Of a stretch of 64,000 bases of DNA, positions 25,162-37,317 are shown one piece after another. This DNA comes from Rhodospirillales bacterium. Its GTDB lineage: Bacteria; Pseudomonadota; Alphaproteobacteria; SP197. Below the pieces are notes generated by a model that did no database searches, was not told the DNA's origin, and worked only from the letters and a program-made list of their open reading frames with translations. Each line of letters starts with the position of its first letter. Within the stretch, counting starts at the first letter, position 1. Position numbers and translations under genes: made by a program. The DNA lies in contig JACONG010000010.1 of NCBI GenBank assembly GCA_014323865.1, positions 124,001-188,000 of the forward strand, written 5' to 3'.

Positions 25162-26898
25162 TCAACGTGGCAGGTAGTGAGGGTATGACGGCAACTCCCC
25201 GAGCAGGAAACGCGACAGCAATCGGGCCTGCACGATCAGCATTCGGCGCATGCTGACGCGGTAGCCGAAGACGGGGTGTGTCGTTTCCTGCGACAGCCGG
25301 CGTTCGAAGGCCTGCACGAACCTGCGGCGGCCGGCCTGGTTCAGCGCCGTTCCGGTCGGGGCCACGACAAAATCGCCTGGCCGGATTTCGCCGTTGTTAA
25401 CAGCATTGAGGACAACGCTGTCGGCGATGATCGGCCGGAACGGTTCCATGATATCGAGCGCAAGCGCCGGTCGTCCGTAGCGCGGCGCATGGAAAAAGCC
25501 GCGATAGGGATCGAGCCCGACGGAACTGAGTGCGACGGTCAGGTGCCGCGTCAACATGGCATAGGCCAGGGACAGCATGGCGTTGACGGGGTCCGCCGGA
25601 GGGCGGCGATTTCTGGCCCTGAAGTCGAAAGCGTGCGATCCCTTGTCGGATTGCGGCGCGTCGATCAGCCCGGCAAAGGCACGGAAGTAAACGGCCGCCG
25701 CATCCCCTTCGAGGCCAAGAAGCCTTGCGGGTGTCTCGGCACCTCCGACGGATTTCCTGGCCGCTGCCAGGCGATCAAGGACGGGTTTGCGTTCATCCGG
25801 CATTCCCCGCCAGTTTCGCCGCAGGATCGTCCGCTGGTTGACGATCTTGGCAGCAACGAGCTCCCGTGAAAAACGCAAACAGGCCGCCCTGTCGAAGCTC
25901 ATGGCATATTGTGCCGTGCGCACCTCGACATTGCGATGCCCCGCGCCGTGTGCAATGCCGCGAAACCAGCCGCCGTAGCTGTGGAAACTGACCGGGATCT
26001 CCCGTTCAAGCAGGGCCGAGAGGGCCGGCGTCGTGATCGCGATATTGCCGAACAGCGCGACATCGGAAATGTCGATAAGGCGAACCCGGGTCTCCTCTTC
26101 GTCATGGCTGATTTTCAGGGATTGCGCGTCCTTGCCGATACGGGCCCCCTGGGCCTGAACCACAAGCGGCAAGGCGTCATCCGCGGGCACGGCGACAGAA
26201 CGCGGTTCGAGGGACATGCCCGACAGGCAGCGAACCTCATCGGGCAGGCACACGGTCACAAGCGCACACCGCGGACATTTCGGGCTGTCCTTCAGGGGCG
26301 GCGGTATGCGGCCCTGCGTCACGGTCAGCCGCAAATCGCCGACTGCCGCGAGCGTTACAGACCGCAGGTCGTCATCGAGCGCCACCCGCACACGCTCTCT
26401 GCTGCCGGCATACCATATCGCACCCTCTTCGACGCGATAGCCATGCTCTTCGAGAAGCAGGGCCTGAAGGCACACCTGGATGCGTTCGGGCTCAAAAGCA
26501 CCGTGTGCGACATGCGGGCGCTTGCCGCGCTTGTAGTCGACGGGCGTGACCGTGCCGTTCCCGGCCTCTGCGACATCGAGCCTGGCAATAACGCCCAGCC
26601 GCTGCGATGACAGTGTCATCGAACGACTGACGACGCTTTCAAATTCGGCAGCGTCGTCGTCGAGCGCTTCGGGTGCCGGCAACGGCGTACCGGGCTTGTC
26701 GACACGGGCGTGGACGCGCCGGCCCTCGACCGTATCGCCGGTCTCGGCCCATTCGCCCTGTGCCCACATCAGATAGGCCAGGCGCGGACAATAGACGAAT
26801 TCGTTGACCATGCGGGCCGGGGCCAGTGGGGTCTGGTCATCGGCCGCGGGCGCCGTAAGGTGCAGTTCAAACTGGCCGCCGGATGTCATCGTCGCCAT
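25162..26898 (-). CDS. cas4-cas1: Cas4-Cas1 fusion protein, subtype I-G (I-U)
   Basis: 578 residues from ATG 26898 (ATG 26889 also possible); the longer open frame upstream is antisense to csb2. Residues about 25-235 are a Cas4 RecB-like nuclease: Cys37, Cys208, Cys211 and Cys217 for the iron-sulfur cluster, and Asp121/Lys123 in PVDYKRGKRP. Residues about 245-578 are Cas1, with likely active-site Glu397 (LGLEGDAAAVYF), His470 (GFFHAPRYG) and Asp482/Glu485 (LALDIMEPFRP). Cas4 trims and orients prespacers by PAM; Cas1 integrates them. The fusion is a hallmark of I-G. It overlaps the 3' end of csb2 by 32 bp. All catalytic residues are present, so adaptation looks intact. Confidence 0.96.
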   Translation of the reverse strand: MATMTSGGQFELHLTAPAADDQTPLAPARMVNEFVYCPRLAYLMWAQGEWAETGDTVEGRRVHARVDKPGTPLPAPEALDDDAAEFESVVSRSMTLSSQRLGVIARLDVAEAGNGTVTPVDYKRGKRPHVAHGAFEPERIQVCLQALLLEEHGYRVEEGAIWYAGSRERVRVALDDDLRSVTLAAVGDLRLTVTQGRIPPPLKDSPKCPRCALVTVCLPDEVRCLSGMSLEPRSVAVPADDALPLVVQAQGARIGKDAQSLKISHDEEETRVRLIDISDVALFGNIAITTPALSALLEREIPVSFHSYGGWFRGIAHGAGHRNVEVRTAQYAMSFDRAACLRFSRELVAAKIVNQRTILRRNWRGMPDERKPVLDRLAAARKSVGGAETPARLLGLEGDAAAVYFRAFAGLIDAPQSDKGSHAFDFRARNRRPPADPVNAMLSLAYAMLTRHLTVALSSVGLDPYRGFFHAPRYGRPALALDIMEPFRPIIADSVVLNAVNNGEIRPGDFVVAPTGTALNQAGRRRFVQAFERRLSQETTHPVFGYRVSMRRMLIVQARLLSRFLLGELPSYPHYLPR

Positions 26899-29158
26899 TA
26901 TTGTCCGCGACGAACGGACTTTCCGCGACGAACAGGCCCCCGCCGCGATGGCTGTCGCGACCGAGCAGCAACGGCCCGTCCACGGCGGTGGTGAAACGCA
27001 GGCGCAGGCGGGCCGAAGGGTTCCCGCCTTTTGGCCCCGCACGGAACGCCAGAACGTCGATGCACGGCACGGGCAGGCCGCGGCGTCGGCATTCGAGCGC
27101 GGCATCCTCGCACACCGCCGCTTCCGCGTCGCGGCCACGGCTGGCGTGACGGGTCGGACGATAGGGCGTTCGGCTTGTCCAGGCCCGTGCGGGTCCGACA
27201 ATCGGATCGCCCTCGGGAGGCGTAACGGGTTCGGCAAATTCCAGGACACCGAGCCGACCGGCCCGCAACCGGCGCAGGCACGGAACGATCTCGTCGAACA
27301 TCGCACGCTCTGCGGGTTTCGGAGCGCCCCGCGAACGATCGCAGAGCCACGGCGCAGCCACCAGAAGCCGGTCGAGATGACCATCGCCATCGGCATCCTC
27401 GGCGGTCAGGAAGATATGGCGGTGTCGGCCCGATCGTGCCGGCCCGTCGCCTTCGTGGCCGCAGAAAAGAAGAGGCACATTGCCGTCGTCGCATCGGGAA
27501 AGCGCCATCAGCGCCCTGCGCACGGCCTCAAGCAACGGGCCGGTATCGGCGACGCCGATGCGGTTTTCCGGCGGCATGGCAAACACCCACAGGCCGCGGC
27601 CTGTCCTGCGGACAGGCTGCATGAGACCGAGGCCGACATAGCGGCCATCGCCGATCGCGAGCGGGCCGGGAACCGGTTCCCGGAAGACGATCTCCAGATG
27701 CCACAGGCGGGAGGCGCAGAACCGCCCCGCCGCAAAGGCTTCGGCACGGGTGCCCTTTGCATCGAACGGCTCCCGCTGGACCCGCACCGTCATGGGGGGT
27801 ACGGCGATCCCGGCATGGCGCAGGGCCCGGGTGACCGCGCCAGTCGCCCGTGCCTCCTCCTCAAGCCGAACGGGTGCGGATTTGCGACCGCCGGCGCGCC
27901 TGGCAGAAAAGGGTAGCGCCACCGGCGTCACCGATCGCCATGACCGATGGCCTTTTTCGTCGGCGATCCCGTAGTGCTTCAGCATCGTGTCGGCGGCAGT
28001 CGGCAGAAGACGGCGTCCCCTGCCCAGATCGAGGCCCGCAAAGGCCCAGTCGATGTCGCCGGATTCGATCCTGCAGTCCGGCGGAACCTCGACCAGCAGG
28101 CGGCGGATGCCGTAATCGGCGTGCTTATGGCCGATGGACGGCAACGGCACGATGCGAATCCGCGCACTCTTGTCGCGCGGCCCGGCACCGCGTCCAATCA
28201 CAAGGCGCTCGATCTCCGCTTGCCGCTTTGGAAGTCCCGAAGCCAGTCCCGAAATGAGCCTGGCGGCGGCCAGATCGCGCACCCTCTCGACCAGCTGCAC
28301 CGCGTCGGACGCCGACTGTGGCTGCCAGCCCTGGCCCGCAGTATCGCGAATCTCGTAAACCCTGTGCCATGGCGGGCTGTCACATGGCTGGCTGCCATAG
28401 GCAATGCGGTTGAAACGGGGCTTCGGCGGCTGGGCAAAAACCAGCCCGTCGGGTACGCGGTGTGCCGGATCCTTCTTCGTCGGCTTGTTCCGGTAACGGG
28501 GCGAAAACCGGCTGACGAATGCACGATGGCGCGCGATCAGACTGTCGAGCGAGCCGGGCACAGGACAGGCAAGGGGGCGGGACCCGTTGCCCCCAGGGCG
28601 GTACACCACTCCACCGTTGTTGGCGTGATCGGCGAGCCGTTTTTCGCCGTCTCGCCCGTCGAGCATCTCCCCGCATGCCCATGCCATGTCCACGCCGCGG
28701 CCCAACTGGAACACGTCCTCCGCCATGGCGCATACATATGAGGCATGAACGTCGTTCTCCGGATCGTCATCGACGGTCCACATGTACAGAAAAGGCATGT
28801 CGGCCTTGAAGATCTGCGGTCGGATCGTCTTCCCGACACGGATGCTGGCCACTGCTGCGGCAAGATTGCCGCCGTGTTTCTTCTCCCTGAGCGCCGCGTC
28901 GAGATCGTTGTTCGGGACATATGTCGTATGGCCGACTCCCGTTCGCCCGGGCGGCGCGGCGATCGAAGGCGGCGCGAGCCCTTCGAGCCAGCGCAGCGCC
29001 GCCGTCGCCTCCTCGGCCACAACCCCACCCCGCGCACCCCCCGCAAGCAGCGCCTGGAAAAGACGCGCCGGCGCAGGGGGCCAGTCGCCGACACCGTCGC
29101 TGACACCATGGTAGCGGCCGTCATGGAAGCGGACCGAGAGGAGAAGCGCCCGGACCAT
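26867..29158 (-). CDS. csb2: Type I-G Cascade subunit Csb2 (Cas5-Cas6 fusion)
   Basis: 763 residues. The N-terminal Cas5-like part shows RALLLSVRFHDGRYHG and DWPPAPARLFQALLAG. The C-terminal Cas6-like part ends with ARLRLRFTTAVDGPLLLGRD then HRGGGLFVAE, the Gly-rich loop of RAMP RNA-binding proteins. In I-G systems Csb2 processes pre-crRNA and caps the 5' handle in the effector. The protein seems long for the family. It begins 3 bp after csb1 and overlaps cas4-cas1 by 32 bp. Confidence 0.92.
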   Translation of the reverse strand: MVRALLLSVRFHDGRYHGVSDGVGDWPPAPARLFQALLAGGARGGVVAEEATAALRWLEGLAPPSIAAPPGRTGVGHTTYVPNNDLDAALREKKHGGNLAAAVASIRVGKTIRPQIFKADMPFLYMWTVDDDPENDVHASYVCAMAEDVFQLGRGVDMAWACGEMLDGRDGEKRLADHANNGGVVYRPGGNGSRPLACPVPGSLDSLIARHRAFVSRFSPRYRNKPTKKDPAHRVPDGLVFAQPPKPRFNRIAYGSQPCDSPPWHRVYEIRDTAGQGWQPQSASDAVQLVERVRDLAAARLISGLASGLPKRQAEIERLVIGRGAGPRDKSARIRIVPLPSIGHKHADYGIRRLLVEVPPDCRIESGDIDWAFAGLDLGRGRRLLPTAADTMLKHYGIADEKGHRSWRSVTPVALPFSARRAGGRKSAPVRLEEEARATGAVTRALRHAGIAVPPMTVRVQREPFDAKGTRAEAFAAGRFCASRLWHLEIVFREPVPGPLAIGDGRYVGLGLMQPVRRTGRGLWVFAMPPENRIGVADTGPLLEAVRRALMALSRCDDGNVPLLFCGHEGDGPARSGRHRHIFLTAEDADGDGHLDRLLVAAPWLCDRSRGAPKPAERAMFDEIVPCLRRLRAGRLGVLEFAEPVTPPEGDPIVGPARAWTSRTPYRPTRHASRGRDAEAAVCEDAALECRRRGLPVPCIDVLAFRAGPKGGNPSARLRLRFTTAVDGPLLLGRDSHRGGGLFVAESPFVADNNGDDDIRRPV

Positions 29159-29161
29159 GGC

Positions 29162-31163
<2,002 letters not shown>

Positions 31164-31164
<1 letters not shown>

Positions 31165-33938
31165 CAGTCCGCACCGTTCCGCGCATCGTTGTCGCGCGAT
31201 GCCTGCTGATCGGCAGCGCGCAGCAGCGTCTCGAACCAGGCGAGCCCCCAGGGTCCCCAGCGTTCCTGCAGCCGCGCAAAGCGCCGCGCGACATCCCGGG
31301 CGCGTTTCCGCAGAACCGAGGGTGGCGCGTCCTCGCAGCCCAGCGTCGGGATCGTCGGGCGGGCGCGGCCATGGTGGGCGGCAACCAGATGCAGCGTCAA
31401 ATCCTGCAGCCCAGGGGAGAGCGCGGCAAACTCCTCATCGCGCTCGGCATGGGGAAGCGATCCGAATTCATGGCGGTAGCCGTTGAGTTCGTTACCCCGA
31501 AAGGGGCCCCTGGTTTTCGCATAAACCCCGTCCCCAGGCGCGTTCGCTGCCCTTTGCCAGGATTCTGCCCGCTTGCCCTCGTCATGCAGCCGTGCCGCCA
31601 GAACGAGGGCCTGGCGATAGTCTTCCGGCAAGCCGAGTCGTTCGCCGAGCGCCTTTGCCTTTTCCGCCGTCTCGGCAAGGTGGTCCTCCAAAAGCTGCGC
31701 ATTGGCAGCGACCGAACGGCTCGTCTCGCTCGTCTCATTTGCCAGAGTCTGGACATGCAGGAACTCTGTCGGCTCGCCCTCCTCGGAGTAAGCTATCGCG
31801 AAGCTGTGCACCGTGCGGTCCGGCAGAGTTTCGCAAGCCTGCGACCGCTGCACCTTGAAATCCGGGACCAGTCCGTCAAGCCACGCTTCGCCGCTGTCCA
31901 GGGTCTGCGGGGGTTCGTCGATGTTCTCGTCCAGAAGCCCGGCTTTCGAGAGCCCGCCGAGCCGTGCATCGACCACCACCACAGCATGGCCAGAGAGCGC
32001 TTTCTTGATCCCGTCCTTTGTCTTGCCCTTTGTCTTGTCGATGATGAGATCGTCCAGCCGCCAGGATCGGGACACTTCGCCACGATTGTCAAGGGCAAGG
32101 GCGACGACGGTTCCCTCGTCCAGCGGGGGACATTGCGCGGTTTCTGGAGACTCGTCGTCTGCATCGGGCGGGTCTGTCCTTGCATCGGCAGACTTCGATA
32201 TCTTCTCGATTTTCCTGACCCGCGCAAGCAGCCAGTCGGAAACCCGGTGGGTCTCCGTTTCCAGCCGCTCGGTGAGATGCGGCGGGGCGGCGCGGAAGAA
32301 CGCATTGCGCTCGCTCTCCTCGCTTGCGGTTGCATCGCCATCGCCAGAGGGACGAACCGGCAAATGGCTGCGCCAGATCACAGTGGTCCGGGGCCTCTCA
32401 TCCTCCTCCCAGCCGCGCAGCCAGGGGTTCACCTCCGGCCGGCCGCTATGGTGCTCCAGCGATGTCATCGACCAAGCATCGACAAGCGGTCGCGTCAACG
32501 CCGGGTAGAGCGGGGCCGGTGTCGTTGCGGCCTTGATCTTGGCGGCAAGGCACGGATCGCCTTCCGCACGTTCTTTCAGGTTGAGCAGATTGCCGGGGCT
32601 CACATCGAACGCTTCGTCATCCGCATCGCCGCTGCAACCAGAGGCATCACGGAGTTCTTCGAGAAGGTCTTTCGCAGCATCCTTGACCGCCTCCCGGGCA
32701 TCGGCCGATTTGTCTCTGGCCACGATGAGCCGGATTTCAGCCTTCTTGCCGCCGCGCCGGTTGACCCGCCCGAAGCGCTGCACAAGCCGCTCGAAGGCAA
32801 CGAGATCGCACACCATGTGATCGGCATCGAGATCGATACCGACCTCGCCTGCCGAGGTGGCGATGAGAAAGGCGGAACCGTCCCGATCTTGCTTGCCGTT
32901 GTCTCCGGCGAGGAAGCCAAGCTCCTTGAGGCGCTGTTCTGCCCTGCTGCGCTCACGAACGCGCCGGGCACCGACGAGCAATTCGGTCTCGACATTGTTG
33001 GCCTGCTTGGCTTTTTTATCGAGCGCTTCTTTTGTCTTTTCCGCGACCTCGCGACTGTTGCAATAGACAAGGAAGGTTGACGCCGCGGTTCCCTCATCGG
33101 CGAGTTTCCAGGCCTCGTCTGCCAGTTTCTGCGCAAGTTCGACCGGCTTTGGCTCATCGTCGATGTCACGCATGGCCAATCTCTTTGGCGCGTCCAGCCT
33201 TTGCCGGACGACACTGTCCTCGCGGTCTGCCTCCTCAAGCCGGAAGACATCGCTATCCGGCTCACGGTCCGTCCCCCCGCGTCCGGTCGCCGAGAGACAA
33301 AGCAGCCGGAAAGGCGGAATCGCAGCCCGATCCGCCTCGTTCGCCGCTGCGAGGCTGCGACCCCGATCGTCGCCGCGTCCCTGGTCCTCGACCGCGCGCA
33401 ACAGCCGCTCGAACGGCGGTACGAGATGCGATTCGTCCAGCACCACGAGCGCGTCGGCACCGAGCAAACCGGCGTGAAAGGGGCGCATCCCGCGCGAGAC
33501 GCCATAGCCGGAAAACAGCAGGCGCGAGCCGATCATGTCCACGGTGCCGACCACGATCGCCGGAGCCGCCGGATCCTCAAGCCACGCGCGGTTGTCTGCA
33601 TACTGGCCACGCAGCGTGCTGACGCGCAGCTCCGCATCGCGGGCCGCCAGTTTCTCCGCCTCGCTTGTCGCCTGGTCGACCACCGCCCGGCGGTCGACCA
33701 CATAGACGAGGCGGCGCGGCAGCCCGGCACCGGACTGTTGCGCCAGATACCAGATCGCCATGACCGAGGTCTTGCCAAGACCGGTCGGAAGGTCGAGGGC
33801 TTGCGGGATCCGGCCATCTTGGAACCAGTCCGTGAAAAGCCGTCTTTGCCAGGCGAACGGCGCGTGGCCGGTCAGTCTTTCGAAGTCACTGTCGAAGTTG
33901 TCTTCGGTGTGCAGGATATCATGATCGGTCATCGGCAC
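31164..33938 (-). CDS. cas3: CRISPR helicase-nuclease Cas3, helicase-HD order (type I-G/I-U)
   Basis: 924 residues from GTG 33938 (ATG 33932 equally possible). The superfamily 2 helicase comes first: Walker A LPTGLGKT at 50-57, LDESH as DEAH-like box, and motif VI region VQRFGRVNRRG. The HD nuclease is C-terminal (LAARLHDEGKRAESW, LHLVAAHHGRARP, LLRAADQQAS), the order known for this subtype and opposite to most Cas3 proteins. It unwinds and degrades target DNA after the effector binds. First gene of the cas operon; no internal damage. Confidence 0.95.
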
Positions 33939-33940
33939 CG

Positions 33941-33969
33941 ATCATTGCCGTCGCCGGGAGCGCTGTCAA
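33941..33969 (-). promoter_or_regulatory. Candidate cas operon promoter
   Basis: On the minus strand TTGACA (complement of 33964-33969) is followed after 17 bp by AATGAT (complement of 33941-33946), 4 of 6 to the -10 consensus. Transcription would start at or next to the cas3 start codon, so the mRNA could be leaderless. Confidence 0.4.
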
Positions 33970-34010
33970 ACCGTCCGCGCTGAACGCAGGACATCCCCCC
34001 GATCGACATC

Positions 34011-34043
34011 CAGCCCGATCCAGCCTGATCCAGCCTGATCCAG
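34011..34043. repeat. 10-bp tandem repeat upstream of cas3
   Basis: CAGCCCGATC, CAGCCTGATC, CAGCCTGATC, then CAG: 3.3 copies of a 10-bp unit, about 42 bp upstream of the candidate -35 box and 20 bp before the end of the convergently read MttB gene 3. The 10-bp period places all copies on one face of the helix, which could suit a regulator; it may also be simple slippage. Confidence 0.5.
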
Positions 34044-34062
34044 TTATAATTGGGCAATCCGA

Positions 34063-35598
34063 TCAGTTGTCGTGGACACCGCCTTCGGCCTTGCGCCTGG
34101 CAACAAAGGCTTCAAGCTCCTCACAGATCGCCGGATCGAGCGGCGGTTCCTCAAAGTCGGCCAGGATCTGTTTCCAGATTCGGTTGGCACGGACCGCAGC
34201 ATCCGGTCTGCCGGCCTCGACCCAGGTCTCGTAATTGCGCCAGTCCGACAGCATGGGCGCGTAGAACGCGTTCTCGTAACGGTCGAGCGTGTGCTGCGTG
34301 CCGAAGAAGTGGCCGCCGGGGCCGACCTCGGCCATGGCATCGATGCCGATCTCGGCGTCGTTCACCGTGACCGGCGCCATGGTCTCGAACATGCCCTGCA
34401 GCATTTCCGCATCCACGATCATCTTCTCGAAGCTCGCGACCAGCCCGCCCTCGAGCCAGCCCGCGCCGTGGTGGATGAAGTTGCCGTGTGCCATGAACGC
34501 CGCCCACAGGGACATGCCGCTCTCGTAGGCCGCCTGGGCGTCGACCGCGTTCGAGGCGTTCACGTTGCTCGAGCGGAACGGGATGCCGTACTTGCGCGCC
34601 AACTGGCCGCCCGCCAGCGTCGCCTTCACGTATTCCGGCGTGCCGAAGGCCGGCGCGCCCGACTTCATGTCGACGTTTGAGGTGAAGCCGCCGTAGACCG
34701 AGGGATTGCCGGGCCGGACAAGCTGGATCAGTGCGATACCCGCCAGCGCCTCGGCGTTCTGCTGGGCAAGTGCGCCCGCGAGGGAGGTCGGTGCCATGGC
34801 ACCCAAAAGGGTGAACGGCGTAATCGAGACGGCCTGTCCGGCGGTCGCCATCTCGATCAGACCCTGGCTCATGGGTTCGTCGAGGCGGAGCGGCGAATTC
34901 GTGTTGATCAGCGTGATGATGCCCGGCTTCTCGCGCATCTCGTCTTCATCGATGCCGCGTGCGATCCGGTTCATCACGATGCCGTCGCGGCTGCGCTCGG
35001 CACCCAGCGCGTAGGTGCGCCAGACCCGGTCGGTCTGGGTGATGAAGGTCATGTAGCAGTCGAGGTGCCGGGTCGGGACCGGCAAGTCGATCGGTTCCAC
35101 GGGATAACCCGCGAAGAAGTGGATGCAGTTGAGGCTTGTCGCCACGCGCACGAGGTTCTGGAAGTCCTCGAAGGTGCCGGGTCGGCGGCCGTTGTCGAGG
35201 TCCGACGTGTTGGGCGGGCTGGAGACCGAGGTCACCACGATCCGGTTGCCGCCGAGCGTCACGTCTCGGCCCGGCACGCGGCTGTGGAGCGTGAACTCCG
35301 ACGGCGCCTTGCTGACATGCTCCATCACCATATCGCGGTCCATGCGCACCCGCATGGTGCTGTCGTCCACGTCGGCACCGGCATCGCGGTAAAGGCGGCG
35401 GGCATCCTCGCCCATCACTTCCATGCCGAGGTCCTCGAGGATCGTCAGCGAAGCCTGATGGATATGCTCAAGCTGATCCTCGGAGAGCACGTTGAGCGGT
35501 GGAAACGGGTTGCGAATCTCGCGCCAGGGAAGCTGGGTGAGGCCGGATGACCGCTCGCGACCCGAGGTGCGGCGGCGGGAGCTGGAACGGCGGGACAT
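34063..35598 (-). CDS. MttB-family (COG5598) methyltransferase, paralogue 3
   Basis: 511 residues. N-terminal LPWREIRNPFPPLNVLSEDQ, then FTLHSRVPGRDVTLGGNRIV, TPFTLLGAMAPTSLAGALAQ, GGFTSNVDMKSGAPAFGTPE, FIHHGAGWLEGGLVASFEKM. No in-frame TAG. Same cytoplasmic methyl-transfer role and uncertain substrate as the other paralogues. It forms a tandem pair with paralogue 4 (91 bp apart, same strand); the two are more like each other and paralogue 2 than paralogue 1. The N-terminal tail is basic ([18 protein letters not shown]). Confidence 0.9.
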   Translation of the reverse strand: MSRRSSSRRRTSGRERSSGLTQLPWREIRNPFPPLNVLSEDQLEHIHQASLTILEDLGMEVMGEDARRLYRDAGADVDDSTMRVRMDRDMVMEHVSKAPSEFTLHSRVPGRDVTLGGNRIVVTSVSSPPNTSDLDNGRRPGTFEDFQNLVRVATSLNCIHFFAGYPVEPIDLPVPTRHLDCYMTFITQTDRVWRTYALGAERSRDGIVMNRIARGIDEDEMREKPGIITLINTNSPLRLDEPMSQGLIEMATAGQAVSITPFTLLGAMAPTSLAGALAQQNAEALAGIALIQLVRPGNPSVYGGFTSNVDMKSGAPAFGTPEYVKATLAGGQLARKYGIPFRSSNVNASNAVDAQAAYESGMSLWAAFMAHGNFIHHGAGWLEGGLVASFEKMIVDAEMLQGMFETMAPVTVNDAEIGIDAMAEVGPGGHFFGTQHTLDRYENAFYAPMLSDWRNYETWVEAGRPDAAVRANRIWKQILADFEEPPLDPAICEELEAFVARRKAEGGVHDN

Positions 35599-35689
35599 GG
35601 AACACTCCGAACGGGCGCGGACAGGCTAGGCGCGCGATTCACGCGGCAACAAACACCAGCCCGTCACGTTCCGTCCCGTTTTCGCCCGA

Positions 35690-37219
35690 CTAGGCCGCCT
35701 GCCGTCCGATCTCACTCTTGCGGCGCGTGACAAAGGCGTCGAGTTCCTCGGCGATGGCGGGATCGAGGGCAGGGGGCTCGTAAGCCGCGATCAGGGCCTT
35801 GTAGATGCCGTTGGCCCGGGTCGCTGCATCGGGGCTGCCCGCTTCCTCCCAGCTCTCGAAGTTGCGCCAGTCCGAGACCATGGGTTCGTAGAACGCGGTC
35901 TCGTAGCGCTCCAGGGTATGTTGGGTCCCGAAGAAGTGGCCGCCCGGGCCCACGTCGCGCATGGCCTCAATGCCGATCTCGTCATCGGTGACGACAACCG
36001 GTTCCATGACCTCGGCGATCATCTGGATGGTGTCGGCGTCGATCACCATTTTCTCGAAGCTCGCCACCAGACCGCCTTCGAGCCAGCCTGCACCATGCAG
36101 CATGATGTTGGCGTGGCCCATCACGGCACCCCAGAGCGACATCTGGCTCTCATAGGCTGCCTGCGCGTCGACCGAGGTCGAGGCGTTGGCGTTGCTGGAC
36201 CGGTAGGGCACGCCGTTGAGCCGGGCGAGCTGACCGCCGATCATCGCCGCACGGGTGAACTCCGGTGTGCCGAAGGCCGGTGCGCCGGTCTTCATGTCGA
36301 CATTGCTCGTGAACCCACCGTAGACCATCGGTGCGCCGGGATTGGTCAGCTGCACCATGGTCAATCCGGCGAGCGCCTCGGCATTCTGCTGCGTCAGTGC
36401 ACCGGCGACGGTGGCGGGCGCCATGGCACCACAGAGAGTGAATGGCGTGACGATGACGGGCTGGTTGTGCTCGGCCATCGCCATCATGCCGTCGAGCATG
36501 GGTGTATCGAACCGGAGCGGCGAGTTGGCGTTGATGACCGTGACGATGCTCGGCTCCGCCCTGATCTCTTCGCGACTCATTCCCCGCGCGATACAGATGA
36601 TCGAGAGCGCATCGTCGATCCGCTCCGAACCCAGTGAATAGGCGTGCCAGGCGCGGTCGGTCAGTGTGACGAAGGCCTGCAGGCAGTCGAGGTGACGGCT
36701 GGCGGCTGGCAGGTCGGTCGGCTCGACCGGATAGCCGCCGAAGAAGTGGAGCGCGTTGAGACTCTGACCCAGGCGCAGGAAGTTGCAGTAGTCGTGGAAG
36801 TTGCCTTCCCGGCGACCGCCGTCCATGTCATGCACGAAGGGCGGGCTGGCAACCGGGCAGAACGCGATGCGGTTGCCGCCGATCGTGATGTTGCGCTCGG
36901 GATTGCGGGCATGGAGCCGGAATTCCGAAGGTGCCCTGGCGATGCTCTCGGTCACAAGACCGCGGTCGAACCGCACGCGGAGCGTGTCGCGGTTCACGTC
37001 GGCACCGGCGGCCTCGAGAATGTCGAGGGCGCGGTCGTGCAGGAACTCGATGCCGACCTCTTCCAGCACCTTCAGCGAGCGGTCCTGGATGAATTTCAGC
37101 TCGTCTTCGGACACCGGCGTCATTGGCGGGAACCGGTTGACCACCTCCCGCCAGGGCGACTGACGCACCGCCGGTTCTGCAGACCGTGTCCGTCGCTCGC
37201 GCCGTCTCTCACGCGCCAT
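35690..37219 (-). CDS. MttB-family (COG5598) methyltransferase, paralogue 4
   Basis: 509 residues. Core motifs SPWREVVNRFPPMTPVSEDE, FRLHARNPERNITIGGNRIA, TPFTLCGAMAPATVAGALTQ, GGFTSNVDMKTGAPAFGTPE, IMLHGAGWLEGGLVASFEKM. It is upstream of paralogue 3 and is probably cotranscribed with it. Divergent from hutH with about 98 bp between start codons. AAGGAG ribosome site 5 nt before the ATG (complement of about 37225-37231). Non-pyrrolysine member; substrate unknown. No corrinoid-binding protein, ramA or folate methyltransferase gene accompanies the pair. Confidence 0.9.
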   Translation of the reverse strand: MARERRRERRTRSAEPAVRQSPWREVVNRFPPMTPVSEDELKFIQDRSLKVLEEVGIEFLHDRALDILEAAGADVNRDTLRVRFDRGLVTESIARAPSEFRLHARNPERNITIGGNRIAFCPVASPPFVHDMDGGRREGNFHDYCNFLRLGQSLNALHFFGGYPVEPTDLPAASRHLDCLQAFVTLTDRAWHAYSLGSERIDDALSIICIARGMSREEIRAEPSIVTVINANSPLRFDTPMLDGMMAMAEHNQPVIVTPFTLCGAMAPATVAGALTQQNAEALAGLTMVQLTNPGAPMVYGGFTSNVDMKTGAPAFGTPEFTRAAMIGGQLARLNGVPYRSSNANASTSVDAQAAYESQMSLWGAVMGHANIMLHGAGWLEGGLVASFEKMVIDADTIQMIAEVMEPVVVTDDEIGIEAMRDVGPGGHFFGTQHTLERYETAFYEPMVSDWRNFESWEEAGSPDAATRANGIYKALIAAYEPPALDPAIAEELDAFVTRRKSEIGRQAA

Positions 37220-37317
37220 GAAATCTCCTTGTCCCCAAACGCTTCTTGGGATCGCTATTAGGTCCGGTCCGGAACAGTGTAAACACGGAAATTGCAGTGC
37301 GGCGAATGGGGCTTCCG

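Noticed and set aside
37274-37285. GTGT-AA-ACAC as a HutC-like operator before hutH
   Set aside because: Arms of only four bases, no second copy at hutF, hutI or hutU, and no hutC gene nearby.
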